Below, piece after piece: positions 1 through 13,652 of a stretch of DNA of 64,000 nt. The DNA comes from Toxoplasma gondii ME49 (taxonomy: Eukaryota > Apicomplexa > Conoidasida > Eucoccidiorida > Sarcocystidae). The stretch spans positions 1,574,458 to 1,638,457 of the forward strand of contig NC_031476.1 in the NCBI RefSeq assembly GCF_000006565.2. Direction: 5' to 3'. The notes beneath the pieces are model-generated. The model did no database searches, was not told the DNA's origin, and saw only the letters and a program-made list of their open reading frames with translations. Position 1 is the first letter of the stretch, and the number at the start of each line of letters is the position of its first letter. A program made the position numbers and the translations under genes.

Positions 1-3000
1 ATGTGAGTAGAAAGGATCGGATTCTTGCTGGCCTGGCACCTGTTTAGGAACTGGGTGGATGCTCTTCACGCCATCGTGAAAGTCTGGGTGTACCGGATCC
101 AATTTTGTGTGTGTTTCTGCGTGAGTTTTCGGTGTGTCTGGACACCTGTGTAAGGGAAGTTTATGCGGTTGACGGGAGATGGACATGTGTGCATAGCGAG
201 AGAGGTGCATGCATAGAGGGAGATGGAGTGTGGAGAGAGGGTCTCCGGCCTCGGCGGGCACGATGACAGATCGTGGTACGACAAGGGAATCAGGGCGCAC
301 AGTGACTGCGGAGATGTCCACTTCGTCTCCCGAGTTGTTGGCAAAAAGAAGACAGTCGAGAGCGGCAGAGAAGAGTGAAGAGAAGGCGTCTGAGTATTAA
401 CGAAAGACTGGAGTTCCTACAGCTTCAGCGTTGTCCGCGCCCATCTTCAAGCTCTGTTGTGTTTATTTGGAAACCCCCACACGTCAGTGCCTCAGAATGA
501 GTTTACGATGCGTGGATCTCCACCCTTTCAACTGAGAATCATCGGGATAGGCGTGAATCCTGGTAGGTTGGGAATAGGCAAATGCACTTGGGTGTTCGTC
601 GGGACGAGCGACCTAACGAAACGAACGACGCAAACGAAGACAGCGCTCTTTCTTGACGGGTTGTAACACTCGAAAAACAGAAGAACAATAAAATGAGAAA
701 CGCATATGGCGGCACAACACTCTTGGAATCCGTACCACTTCGGTGTTGAGACAGACACATCTTCAATTATCAGTATCACCTTTCCCACTCAGCTGCAAGT
801 TGCACAAGACGGTGCACACACACAGAATTGCCTGATTTTCGATCCGGACAAGACTTTCACAAGACACTGAGTGTTCGTCGAGTCCTCGAGTGGCCTCTTC
901 GTGTTTCTGACGGGACAAGGCTTTGTTCGGCGTAACGCACGGACGCCGTCTTGCTTCTCGCTTGCGCTCCGTTTGTTGGCTACGCAGCATGGTGTCAAAG
1001 ATGAAAAGAGGGGGTTCCGAAACGATCGAGAGGAGAATGAGAGGCATCCAGGTGAAGAAAGCTTTCCCACATTCTTTCTTCTGTCCAAAACGGAACGTGT
1101 TCGACAAGCGACGCCTGTGTCATTGTGGTCCATCTTTTTTGTCAAGACGAGAAATACTCACCCACTGGATCGGTTTCCTCTACGAGTGCTGGATTCCCAA
1201 GCGGCGCTTCGTTGCGCTAGGGGATCTCTCAGGCGGAAGAGGAAAAACGAAGGCACTTTTCTTCCATGACTGTCCTGAGAGATTCTTCTGCTTGCAGTAG
1301 AATGATGTAACCGCAACTGAGGTGAGAAAAAACAAATCTCCAGGCCTAGTGCTGTTCCGACCACATGCCCTTTTCGTTGTGTCCCCTCAAAAGGGATGGT
1401 GACAGAGGGCGTCAGGCGTTTCTGTCGTCTTGAAAGTTTTTGGGAAGGTAATTGACTACGGAGCAGCAAACTGAAAATGACGTCTTCGGGCGCTCCTCTT
1501 CTCTCCACGTTCCACGACTAGGTAGACTACACGCTACTCCTGCTTCTTCCATTGATCCCACTACAGAAAAATACGGCGAACGCTTAAATGACTCAGCTGA
1601 TGATGGACAGGCAGTAAGCTGAGTCTACCAGGGATTTGTCTCGCTGCCACATGCCTCTTCCGGCGATGAAGACAGAACGCGGGACTTGGGGGTTTAGGGT
1701 AGACGGCGGCGACCTCTGTTAGCACTTGAGTCGCGCCTGACTGATTCGCTGTAGTAGTTGTTTTGAAGACTTGGAGAAATATCTAGTTACTCCCCGAGAC
1801 TCTCTCGCGCGGCAAACGTGGCGACGACCACGCCGTCGAGGAGCCCTACCCCGCTAGACAAAGGAACTGACAGACCTTGTCCATGAGGGCCCGAAAATTC
1901 ACATGACACATCAAGACTTCCGGAACGCTGACTGGAGCAACGCAGAAAACTATCAAGCTCAGTGATTGCCAAATTGTGTTTTAGACGTCTGGGTCCGCCT
2001 CTGCGATCTTGCCAACTCATCTGGGCTGGGGTGTAACGAGAGTCGCACGTGTCGCTTGCCAGCTCTGCACTTGTACACAATATGTGACGGAGCCAGAGGC
2101 AGGTGAACCGAATACGTTTTTCTGCGTGAACAGGGAGGACAGTGGGATTTTAGTATCCTACCGGTATTCACGTTTGCTTGGATGCTGTAGTCAATAACAC
2201 CGTTGGCTTATTTGCTGTACAGCACCACTCCACTGCACCGCTTACGACAGCTGGCCATATCCTTCGTAGGAAGCCGGCACTAAGGACGTAAGATCACAGA
2301 TTGACCAAGTAATGTAATCCCGTAAGAGGTAGATAATATCCCTCGTCATGCCTGAAGAAGCCGCGTTGAGAACAGTCCTCACATGTTCAGCGGGGTCGAA
2401 GGCGCTATATGAGCTCCTTTACAAAACGCCTATGGGGAAAACTAGTGCTTAGAGTTCCTGTAAAACCTTTACACCACTTCCAGATGACTAGCTTCTGAGC
2501 CGATGGATAGCCCACCGCGCTCCAAAATGAATATGACAAGGACAGAGTTCACACCTTTTCCACTGGTCACTGCCAATATTACAAAGTATTGCCTTTTCAA
2601 AGGTCCAGTTGCCAGGAGGCAAACGCCAGACCGACAACAAAGCTAGGTCGTCTGTCCTTGCGGTCTACGTGCAGAGATTACCCGGTGTCGCGAGCTTGTA
2701 CTGTTGTCGAGAAACAGAAGCAGTCCACTCCGCTTTCATAAAATGTAGTATCCAAAGGGTGAATAAGTCCGAGGAAGGAGACAAAGCGTTAAAGGCTTCG
2801 TTCTGTCCTATTCACGCATCGCATTTCTTGGTGAAAGCTGTGCCTGTCGACTGCCCTATGTAACCCTACAGCTGGCCTCCTGCCCCGGAGTCTCGAACTA
2901 TGTCGCCGTTGAGAAAGATCGCATTCACTATTTATCAGTCGTAGAGAGTCTGAGAGAAGTCAAAAAAATCGTTGTTTTCTGAAATTGATTCCGCCTATTT

Positions 3001-4318
3001 CGTAAGTAACCCACCACCATCAGACGCTGCCAACGTGTCTCAAGGCGCGCCCAAGCACAAACCTGGTCACGGGGCTTCGGAATGCCGTAGGTTCGAAAGT
3101 GTCCCAGTTCCTTGTGAAACTCGGGGTTTTCAGTAAAACTAGACAGTACAATGAAAAATGAAAGGACGGCAGTCCTCCAAAAGATGCGAACGGATTCTTC
3201 TGTGTTCAGCGTTACGGATGATACTATCGGGGCTTCCTGCTCAATTGCAGGTGGCGGGTGCGCGGGTCGGACCAGCTTTTGCGCTCGTTTCTGAACCGCA
3301 TTCTTCCTAGTGGCATCGCCTTTTGAAAAGATCGTAAAAGCGAGTCAAAACAGACGCCGCGGCTACCCTGGCAATTGCTTCTTCTCCATTGGGTTTCCCA
3401 GAGTGGCGCATCTACAATTGACAGCGTTGCGGCTTCGCGAAACCGGTGCTTGTTCTTTTGTGTCTGTGTCTTGTCGATTCGCGTGCATGCTATTACAGCG
3501 CTCTTAGCTGGACGTTGCGAACGACGGATTTAACCCTCAATACGAATCGTCGTGAATAAAGTACCATCGTTTTTTCCAGGGGTAGCGGTGTGTCAGAGAG
3601 TTCTAGGAAACGAGAATCTTCTCAGCGTGAGCTGCGAACTGGTATCCTCGCGGCTTGGCTCCGATTGAGCAGTTCAATTTCCTTCGTAAAGGCTCCCTCA
3701 CCGCAAGAATAATCGGCAGGAATCTCTTTCTTTGATGATTTACCGTAAATTTCTTTTGTAAATCTGCCGTGCTTCACCGTCTCCTGACTCAACACTTCGG
3801 CGTAGTTTCTTTGCCGCTGCATATGGCGGCGGACCGCTTAGCTTTTTTCTGTTAACCCGTCTATCTGTTTCACTCGTTCGTCACAACTCGTTCCCGTGTG
3901 CTTGCCCTCTTAAATCTGTATCTCGCTTTCTTACTTACTGGCCAGAACCGTCGCGGAACGCGACTGTAGCACCGTGGTCTCGGTACGATGACCTAGTCGG
4001 AGTCCCGGCAGCCGCAGCACTTGAGTCCGCTTTTGCTTTTCGTAACAAAGAAATGCCGGGCTGAACCCCAACGATTTGTTCAGAGTGAGCAGCAGCTCCG
4101 GTATCTGGATAACTGTCATAGACCGCGGGACAAAGCACATGGTAAACACTAATGGCGGATCGACCCGGTGCGGGTTGCCGTCTGATCGTTTGTGCCGTGT
4201 GCCATTCCACTCCTTTCTAGGCGCGCAGGCTGTATTCAGGTAGTTTTTCCGTGTGAGTCTCCTTTGCAGACTTATTGTCGAAACCGTTGCGTTGGACTTT
4301 CACGACGGGAGCTCGACC
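1..4318. other. Left flank with no supported gene
   Basis: I see no exon series or recognisable protein here. The open frames are short, lack plausible splice partners and do not read like known families. The stretch 209-400 (+) could encode a charged, Ser/Thr-rich tail that might be the end of a gene starting outside the window, but nothing confirms it. A short telomere-like GGGTTTAGGG string lies near 1690-1700. The last few hundred bases before 4319 are probably promoter and 5' UTR of the coiled-coil gene. Confidence 0.5.
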
Positions 4319-4325
4319 CGTCTCT
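4319..4325. promoter_or_regulatory. Possible WGAGACG-type promoter element
   Basis: CGTCTCT is the reverse complement of AGAGACG, a match to the WGAGACG motif known from Toxoplasma promoters. It lies about 200 bp upstream of the coiled-coil gene's start codon. A seven-base motif occurs often by chance, so position is the only support. Confidence 0.25.
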
Positions 4326-4453
4326 TCCGGGTACCCTTGAGTTTTTCCCTCACTCTCGCTGCGTGCAGCTTCGAGTTTTCATCGAACGCACGTTTTTCCG
4401 CGGAACCGCGAGGCCGCGGCATTCATCGCTTCGCGAGCAGGCCTCTTTCCCCG

Positions 4454-4528
4454 ATGGAGTCGGCCGGTGGCTCGTCAGAGGTTGCTCGTTTCATACCGAC
4501 GCCGCTCGGACATGAGAAATGCCTGTGA
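4454..4528 (+). promoter_or_regulatory. uORF overlapping the start of the coiled-coil gene
   Basis: A 24-codon reading frame begins at the ATG at 4454 and ends at a TGA at 4526-4528, eight to ten bases inside the main coding sequence, in another frame. Ribosomes translating it would pass the main ATG at 4519 and stop just beyond it, which usually lowers translation or requires leaky scanning or reinitiation. It matters only if transcription starts upstream of 4454. Confidence 0.4.
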
Positions 4529-7500
4529 AGAAACAGGCGAATCCAGGGCCCCCGCCGCTCGGCGCGGGGGCGGCGGTGTCGAAGCTGTCGATGATGACTC
4601 CTTGGGATACGGATTCGTCAGAAGAGCGGTCGACCGTGAGACCCCAGCCCGCGGCTTCGCGTGAACTTCCTGCGAGTTCCAAAGACGCAGGTCCAAAGCC
4701 TAAGGGTCCTCCGCCGGTTCCACCTCCGCTCCCAGTTCCTCTCCCGTCGAAAGATGCCCTAGCTCCTGAGCCTTCGCCGCTTGCCGAGAGGGCGGCCTCC
4801 CGTGCCATGAACGCCGTGATCGACCCCGGCTTGGACGACGCACCTGTGGAGTCGAAGAAGTCGTCTGCGATCCGGAAACTCGTGAGTGGAGTTGCTCGTC
4901 TCGGTTCTAAGGTCTCTTCGCAGACCTCCGCGTCGATGCCGGTCGCCGGACAGCCAGAGAAGCAAAGTCCCAGCACGAAGGCCATTCCGAAGGACAACCT
5001 GAAGAACGTGAGTTCGAGCCTGTCGGGGAGCAAGCTGTCGGCCATCGACGAGGGTTCCGCGGTTTCTCTGGGCGACGTTCCCGTCAACGCTGGAGAGGGC
5101 TCTGGCGCGGGACCTGCCGCTCGGCCGCCTGCGAAAGAGCCGGCGTTGGCGTCGAAAGCCTCGCTCAAACAAACTGCGCCAAAGACGTCCCAGGCACCGA
5201 AGGCGAAGAAGCCGCCTCAGCCTCCTCCAGGCCCCGAAGTCCTGACTCCAGGGTCAGGCGGCAGCGACGCAGCGAAGGCGAGGATCTTGGCTGCTGCGCT
5301 GGCTGAGCTCGGGCCGGTCTCGGCAGAAAGGTCGAAAGCCAGCAGCCGCTCTGTCGGTTCGAACTCCACAGGGCGCACCGCGAACGCGGCGGAGAAAGCG
5401 GCGATGCGCAGCGAAATGCGGTCCGCTCCCGCCAAGTCTTCGCTCTTCAACTTCGACAAAGACGAGGGCGAGAAGATGGAGAAGATGCTGCAGCTCGCGG
5501 AGAAGGCGGTCGCGGCGAAGAAGAGCAAGGAGAAGGGCGACTCGGACGAGAAGCGCGGAAAGGCCGAACGGGACTGGCTGAAAAAGCTAGAAAAGGAGAA
5601 AGACAAGCTCGCGAGGGAGCTGTCGGACGCGAGACGGTCGGCAGAGGTCGAGAGGAACGAGATGCGTAGAGAAATCGCGGCTCGCGAGAACTCCCTCAAT
5701 ATGGAGAGCGCTGCGCGACTCCGCGAAATCCAGAAACGAGTCAGCAACATCGAAGCCTACTACCGATCTAAGTTAGAAGCCCAGGTCGAGGAGAAGAGAG
5801 CGGCGAACCAAGCGCGCGAGAGACTCGAACGGGAAGTCGCAAGCCTGCGGGAGCAGCACAAACGCGACATCGCTGAAACCAGCCGAGTTCGCGAACGTGA
5901 GGCCGCGAAAAGCGAACATAAACTCCAGTCAATGACCGAGACGATTCAGTCGCTGACCACTTCGGTAGCGCAACTCCAGGAAATCAGCGACGTGTCGCGG
6001 TCGGCGCTCCAGGCCATGGAGGAGAGGAACAAGCTGGCCGCCGCAAAGATTGAAATCATGAGCAAGAAGGAGGCGGACCGCGAAAAAGAAATGCGCAAAC
6101 TCATGCCCACTCGGGAAGCGAAGCGCCTGGCCTTTCGGGCGCTGCAGAAGGGACGCGCCGTAGAAATGATTTTTCACATCCTCGCGCATGCGAACAACGC
6201 CGTCCTCGACAAGGCCTGGGCCCTCGCCAAGATGACAGAAGTCCTCGGGGGAAGCTCTTCGAGTCTCGTCTACGGCAGAGGTCGAGATCCAGTCGAGGAC
6301 CGCCTCATGCAATTCAGAAAGGAACAAATGTTCCTAATGACTGAAAACGAACGACTCATGAACGAGGTGCGTGGCGGGCCGGTTCTCTGGAGACCGCCTG
6401 AACGGTTCGAGGAACTCTGGACAGATCGCTGCCGGCCAAAGCGCAAATCAGGGCGTCGCTGCACGACGGTCTCGACACGAAAAGAAAAGTCGAAGGCCTC
6501 CTCACACACACACACATATATATATATATGTATATATATGTCTGGTACATGTGTAAAGTCTGTATATACCATATACACTCTATATATATTTATACATCAT
6601 ATGTTTGTGTTTCGGTCCCGCGTCTTGTGTTCAGCAGTTCCGCGTTGCCTTTCAGCGATGAGCGTTAATGCACCAAAAGGGGCGTTTTCTTTACCCGACC
6701 TGCACAGTGGAGACTTTTACTTGTTTAAAAAACTACTCATTTGGATGTAAAACGGGTTGTGATGGTCCGTGAGCGATGCTGCGGCATCGCGATCGAGCGA
6801 AGCACTGGAAACTGGTGACAAACTCTTTCACAGTGTCCACCGGAATTACTACTTCTCTTTTGCGTTCCGTGTGCATTTCAGGTTTCTCGGCTGCAAGAGG
6901 TTGTCGCAAAAAACAAAGGCATCTCCCTAGTAAGATGGATCCCGCCAACCGCGGGTCCCAGGAAAGAACGCGTTCCGCATGCTCAGACGTTCGAGACAGT
7001 TCCTCAGCTCCGCGATTTTGCCCCGACAACTCCGGTGCCCTCACCCTTTGCAGCGTAGGGTTGTTTGTTTGTGATTGTTCTTTCTTCTTTCGACAATTGG
7101 TGCAGGCAGCGGATGCGCAAGAACAATCAAGGTTGCTCGAACAGATCGTCGGCGAGCCGAACCGCCGAGTGTCAGCGACACGCTGGCTCTTCTCCGTCGT
7201 CCAGAATGTGTTGCAGCGGCGGCTGTTTCTTGGTTTCACTGCGTAAGCAATGAAGGCTCAGTTTCTCCAAAGAACGATCTCGGCAGCGGTAGTGTGACAG
7301 ACGCAGACTCTCCGATAGTGGATCGTCCATTAGTGGCCAAGTTGAAAGTCGGCGTCTCTCCTCCGCTAGACACATGACTAACGCGCGAAGTACCGCTCAA
7401 GGCCAGGTCCGCCTGGTTGAGTTGTGCTGACGCCCGTTCGGAATCCAGAGGTTTCATCGGCACACCGCATGCAGTTCTTCGACGGAGTTCACTTGTTCAA

Positions 7501-9480
7501 CTCCTAACACAGACGGGATTTCTTTCTGGGGCGAAGACTAGCGGTGGACCCAACCAGTCATCTGCATTTGTGCTATCAGCTAGTGCGCGGAGAAACCAGA
7601 CCGCTTGGAGTTGAGGGGAAGCGGGGGTTGGACTGGGGACCAACGCATCTGCGCATTCAGAATCTCAGCACACAGAACGCATTCATCCTGGAATGTGGAT
7701 GTATCGGCATTCGTTCGCTCCTCTGGTTTCATCCAAAGTGCACCTGAAACAAATATCACGTTGCGGAGCTGGAGGGTGCGCGCGGGGTCCGCAGTCTTCG
7801 CATTTCGTCCACTGTTGTAGTGTCGGCGCCATCATCTGACTCGGGGAACTCATATGGGTGCACACTCGAGTTGGCGGTTCACGCCACAGTTTTAGTCGGG
7901 AGGTGACAGTGATTCGTTTGCTTCTATGGTTCGTTTTCTCCTTCAAATGCAAAGAAGTGCATTTGCGCTCTCTCTGGATGCGGCAGGCTCAAGGACGTGA
8001 TGGCCGAAGACAAACGCGACGACGCCGTCCGATCACTGCAAGATCGATTCAACGAAATGCGTGTCACCGCCTACCAAGACATGATGAGGAAGATGGCGAT
8101 GACGAGATTGTTATGCATTATCAAGTGCGTGGTTTGGCTGTCTTGGCTTTCTTACGTGTTCAATTGTGTTCCGCACCCTCATTTCCGGTCACAAGAGCCA
8201 AGCATCTCTGACGACAACCTAATGTTGTCGGATCTCGAACACCCACGCTCTGCACAAGAATCCGATGCCCCGATCACGGCTGCAGTGTTATCAGTGTAAC
8301 CCAATTAGCCGCCGTCCGTGAGTCAAAAAAGAACCGCGTTCATGCTGGTCGCAGCGATATCTGCTGTCGTTTTGCAGGAATCTTTGGACTAAAGCGGCAT
8401 TCCGGTTCTTCCTTCCTTTGTTGACGAATGCGGCGGTCAGACGAGGTGAGAAGAAACTCGACATCTTTTGGCAAAGCGCGCTGAAGATGATTTCTGCGTC
8501 AGTGTACGAGCGAAGCCAACACCTGTGTGGATTTTCAACACAGAAGATGTTTTCTTCTGTCGCCCAGCACATCGCGCGTTTGTTTTCTGAGGTGGTTGAC
8601 TCACAAGGTATAAGAGAGACGTGCCATCCGCCGTCGTCAGAATTCTCATCCCGCGACTTCTACCGCGGTGACCAGAGGTCGCACGTCCTGGGAGGGGAAG
8701 CGGTCTAGGATCATCGTAGGGAGCGGGTTTCACGAGCAGGAGTAACGACACATGCGCTGAAGGTTTGCTCTTGTTGGAACTATAGCTTTTTATACGACCT
8801 CTTGTGTGAGCCAGAAAGTATTTGAAAGTCGACTCATTTGTGACCAGATGTCAATGCCGCTCTCCTCTTTTTTTGCAGCGACGCAACAAGATGAGAGGCA
8901 GTTTCTACAGAACGGCCCAGGCGGAGTTTTTGCCGTTGATGGCTCTTCTTTTCGAGTGGCTTCAGGAGAGCTGCAAAGGGTTCCCCTGTTTCAAGGATCC
9001 AAGACTGCGGCAGGCCAGTTCCTACCTCCACCTACGTACAAAGACCAGTCGTTTCTCCCCACAAATGCGCCGGTTGCAATACAGCCGCACTACTACGGGC
9101 AGCTACCATCGGTGCAGAGGAAAAGAGCACAAAACATGTTTATTCCCGTTCGAGAGAGCCCTCCCTTACCGACGGGATATCTCGGGCAGGCAGGCTACAT
9201 GGATGGGCAGATGACAGTGGGTGTGCCCCTTAGTGACGTTAAAGGGTCGCATGCCCCGCCGTTCCCTACCCCGCTCGGCACTCGCCTTGACGCGGTGGCT
9301 AAGAACATCCCACCGGATCCGTATTCATCGGAGCCTGCACGTGAAAAGGTCGACGAGGTAGCAGGAACGTTCAGGATGCGCACAGCGCAACAGGGTGTCC
9401 AGAAGAGACTCTGGGCTGATCAAGACACAAAGGGGAGTCCTGGAAGAGTTGGCAGAGCCGTGAGCCGATTAGTCAGCTGA
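4519..9480 (+). CDS. Large coiled-coil protein of unknown function, six exons
   Basis: My spliced model is 4519-6366, 6882-6929, 7106-7242, 7987-8124, 8378-8445 and 8879-9480, giving 946 residues with all junctions GT/AG and in frame. Residues 1-300 are low-complexity, rich in Pro, Ser, Ala and Lys, including proline runs. Residues about 310-540 are strongly charged, rich in Glu, Lys, Arg and Ala, with heptad-like spacing, as in a long coiled coil. Residues about 545-745, assembled across exons 1 to 5, are predicted helices with recurring aromatic and basic positions (FRALQKGR, RWLFSVVQ, LWTKAAFRF). The last 200 residues are Pro/Gly-rich and probably disordered. I recognise no enzyme domain, signal peptide or membrane segment. 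A cytoskeletal or centrosomal scaffold is plausible but inferred. The exon structure is well supported; the function is not known. Confidence 0.82.
6502..6540. repeat. CA/TA dinucleotide microsatellite in intron 1
   Basis: A run of CA repeats passes directly into TA repeats inside the first intron of the coiled-coil gene. Unspliced, the exon frame would read through it to a stop near 6750, so an exon caller could wrongly extend exon 1. Confidence 0.85.
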
Positions 9481-12400
9481 TGTCAGTTTTGCAGTGCCTC
9501 GACGGCTTCCCCACACTGATCAGGTGCCGCGAGAGTGACTGCTGAGCCGCTGGTGGCCATTTTGACAGGTCGATGCTTTCTAGTCACACCGTAGGAACCC
9601 GGCAGAGACCGAACGCATCTGTGAGGCGTTCGATTGCTAGTCTGGGAGCAGCGTGAACTGGCGTATTCCTGAAGCGAAGCAATAGAAAGAATGCAGCACT
9701 GCGGGGGCGTCACTTCTTGGTGTGCCGCTCGTGGGGCGAACTTGTAGCGATGAACAGAAATGTTGCGTCTGCTCCGGTTGCGTTTGCGAGCTGATGAAGA
9801 GGCAGTTTTGGTCTCCTTGATTCTGGCATTCCAGTGTGGAACACGAAACTGAGGTATTTCGGGAAGCTGTCCTTCACTGGTGGAATGCAGGAGATGCTCT
9901 CACTTTTGAAAGCTTCCTGCCGATACTCGTTTGATGGTTCAAGGATTAAGAGATGCGCCAGTGGCTCCAGGCAAAAGCTACCGTGGTGAAACTCCGTAGT
10001 CGGTTAGAGCATGGACTATTGGAGCACTGCATGTTACATGCGTAACAAACAAGAAACAATTGATTACTCTTCGTCTGTATGGCGTCTGTGTAGACATCGT
10101 GCACGGGCATACGATATCTCGAGCCACCGAGTTTCAAAGGAAGGCGTTGCACCTGCCTGCACAATGGAAGCGGGGTTTCTTCCATGACACTCGTTGAGCG
10201 ACCTTCATTTCACTGCTGGTTTTCGTGCCGCTGAGAACATGCACAAGATCCATCGTTGTATCCTTGTAGTAATTCGTCTGTCCAAGAAAGGACCTCGGTT
10301 AAGCTGGAAAGGTGACACCCGCACGGTAAAACGTGCCTGCGTTCGCAGTTGTAGTTGATTCCACACGTTTTCAGGCCGAATGTGTCGGAAATTACCGATG
10401 AAAAGTGTATGGGGCAAGCAGTTGATGGTCGAAAACATTTCTGTCTCAAAGAGTCGAATCAAACCTGTCGCCGCTATATGCTGTTCAGTGAGCGGTGGTG
10501 ACCACCGCGACTCCCCGTTTCTGTATAAGTCATCCAGAGTTCCTTCGACACTTGGTCATACAGGAATAAGCTTAGCATTTGCAGACTTACAATCAACACC
10601 ACTGCTGTCGGTCTAGTCGCATCGACCATGATCCATGGCGGCACCTTGGCACCGCAACATAGGTATTGCTGATGTTTTTTGCGCAGTTCGACGGCGAAGC
10701 AAATGGAAAATTTCACGTCTCCAGCTCGTTCTGCTGGTTCTTGTCACCAGTAGCCACTAGTAGCATCCTAGTCTAAATTTCGTCGCGCTTTTTGTAGATC
10801 GCACGCTGTTCTCTGTCTACGTGGAGGGAGACAGTGACATGTCGTTTCCCAAAAGGTCTTGCAACTCATGGTGATTTGCTGATTTTCCTAGAGTCGCTGT
10901 CCGCTAATCCAATCCCTGTGCGTAAATCACCGGACTGGAAGGAGGACGACAGACAGCGGGGCACAACATGGAACGAAAGGACACATTCAGCAGGAACAGC
11001 CAGGTATTCCGTGCTAAGCATCCCGTGAGAAGTGGTAGTAACGCCACTGCAAGGAACTAGTCCACTCTAGGAAATTCATAAATAGAGAGCACCGTGTCCT
11101 TGACTGAGTTTTAAGAGGACATAAATCTTACCAGAACCACACCACCTTTGCACCCCGCGGCCGTGTTCGTGTAACCTTATGATTTTGTGCTCGTTTCCGA
11201 CACTTGCCAAGCCTTGTGAGTTCTGTTACCTCAGTTCACCTCCTTCCTTCGGTTGTTCCACTTTTTGAGCTGGTCGTACTGAAGTGAGGATATACCCCTC
11301 GCCGCTTCAGCAGCCGCAACCGCAGCGACTAATAAAACATGCTGTGACGGCTGGGTAAGAATGAAACATTTCTGTTTTAACCAACACTCCTCTTCTCACG
11401 GTGGCACCGTGTCTGTTTCTACGCACTCCAAACATCTAGTCCGAATTCTCGGCGACAACGCGTGTCTGATGGAACTCGTGACTTAGGCGAATTGTACACC
11501 ACACTTTGTAGAGCACTCTAACGCGGGTTCAACACCAATTGGTGTCCATGTGCAGAAGATGGGGAATTAACGTTGCCCCAAGAATGGCAAAACTCCACGA
11601 GAGCACACTAGATCGAAACATTGCACCCTCTCGATGGTGTCAGTCCCTGGTTCACGTGCGTAACAACGGGTTCTGATGCATGGTCTACGCCCCTTCGGGC
11701 GCAGCCCGATGTAGTACGATGTCTTTTATGCTGAAAACGTGCGTATTTGCTGAGTGGTACGCTTTCAATTCCAGACGTGTTGTCATTTTTCTGTCCGTTT
11801 ATCGGCATCCCCAATATGAACGGGGCAGTGAAGAGGTCGGAGACGTACCCCCCTGCAATTTCTTGGTGAGCTTTCGCCACGAGACGTGAGCTTGCACTCC
11901 ATTTTCCCCTGCCAGTCTTGCGGGGTGGCTAGTTTACAACTTTCGTTAAACTCTTCTGTCAGTTTAGAACGCTCCAAGAAGAATTCACTGTGAACGGGAC
12001 TCCTCTTTTTCTCTCAAGTGTCACGCCTTTTGAGTCACCCTGCCCAGCCGTCGGCTGTGTGTTCCTCGCCATGTGGTTGTACCACTCCACAACGACTGCG
12101 CAAGGCCTTGATCCTGAAGTTCCAGCATGCGCCATTCAAGTGTGCTGTAAACCAACACATGTATGTGCGCAAGGCCTTCTAGCGTTTGCGCCCAAGTTCC
12201 TGGCCAGGTGCGTAGCCAAAACTCATCAGGAGGGGAAGTGTGGAAACTTGGTTCGCGGCTTCAGTTCTTCTCACGCCGTTCGATTTTTTCGTCGCTTTGA
12301 TTGAGTAGAACTTTGGAAAGTGTAGCCGTTCTCGGACATTCGTGCAGGAAACTCGTGGCCCTCGAAAGACTTCTCTATCCACCACGCCAGGAAGGAGCGC

Positions 12401-13652
12401 TGCGTCGCCGCCCCTCTGTTCAGTGTCCTCTGGTCCGCTGCTGCCGCGCGTGCATTCTGCGCTTGCGCCTTCACCCAAATGTCCACCTCGTACCAAACTG
12501 CCACTCGTCCCTGAACTCGAAGGCAGTAGAGCGACAGAATTTTGGTGTGTGTCCGGTCAACCGAGATAATACGAAGGAAAGGCAGGAAGTTCAACGGCAT
12601 GTTGTGAACGGTCTTATCAGTGGTAGGCGTGGCAAAAGCTTTCGGGAACGGAGGAGCCGAGGGGCATCTCAAAAAAAGCCTGTTCCACTACATCGCACCC
12701 CTAGAGGAACGAGGAGGGCCGTGCCCCCCCCTTGCACGTCAACACAGTTGTTACGGTACAACGTACACAGAATTGCCGTGTCCGTTTATGTCTTCAACTA
12801 GGTGTCTGTGTTTCTTCAATATTCTGTCTTCCGTCCAACGGTTTTCAACTTGCCGCTGCGAAGAAGGCCGTACCGCTCCTTAGCAATGCCCGGTCAGGCC
12901 ACGCATCGCTGTGTCCTCGTGCTTTAGTACCTACCTTCTCAGGGTAAATCATTTTCCCCAAAGTGACTCCATTCATAATTGCTGTTGCCGAGACCAGAAT
13001 CTTAGCCCGCGGTGCGTTTCGAAAACGGTGGCCCCAAGCGTCCCTCAAGTCATCTGGCCAACGTGTTGTGCTTCAAAAAAAGGCGCCGCCCCCGTTAAAA
13101 TTCCTCCTTTTTGGATTCCACAAAAGAGGAAGATGTGACGCTAGGACGTGCACCCCCGTGTGTCGTGATCGCCGTGTGTATACACTCGAGTCTGTCAGTT
13201 AAGAAACTTGCGCCTGCTCATCATGTGACACACCGAGACAACCGACGTTCTCGGAGAGCCAATTGTGCACCGAGGTGAATTCCCTTGTGTTCAACAGGGC
13301 GAAAACTCAGTATTTAGTGGAGCGTATTTTCTCGGCGTACGAAAGTGTTGCTTGTAACGGCTAGCTCTCCGTCATTGCCGGTTCCCTGCATCCTGGCGTT
13401 CGCGTGCCACAAGAGGTGCTGTGCCGTTGTGCACGCTTTGCAGACACGCAATGGTTTCTGTCTGTTCATGTCCACAGGATCATTCCCGATAGACTGCTCC
13501 GCAGAAGGCCGTCTCCACATCTGGAAGGTCTTCCGCTAATGTCCCCGCGCATAGGTGCAGCTTAAACAGGGAGTTCATCGTGCTCAGGCGGCGCGACTGC
13601 TCTAACTTGCTCCACTTTCGCCTCTCTCTTCTCCGTAATCTATCCTGTAGCC
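9481..13652. other. Intergenic stretch, no supported gene
   Basis: About 4.2 kb between the coiled-coil gene and the phosphatase. Open frames are short on both strands and none chains into a splice-consistent, protein-like model. It presumably holds the 3' UTR of the upstream gene and the promoter and 5' UTR of the downstream one. I see no repeat or RNA gene. Confidence 0.5.

Noticed and set aside
4491..5168. 225-residue minus-strand reading frame opposite the coiled-coil gene
   Set aside because: It lies wholly inside the GC-rich first exon, whose plus-strand frame has better splice support and composition; it is a shadow.
5217..5750. 177-residue Ser/Phe-rich minus-strand frame
   Set aside because: It is the complement of the charged coiled-coil coding sequence and has no splice partners.
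6367..6750. Continuation of exon 1 to a stop near 6750
   Set aside because: It reads through a CA/TA microsatellite; the GTGCGT donor at 6367 joins in frame to further coiled-coil exons.
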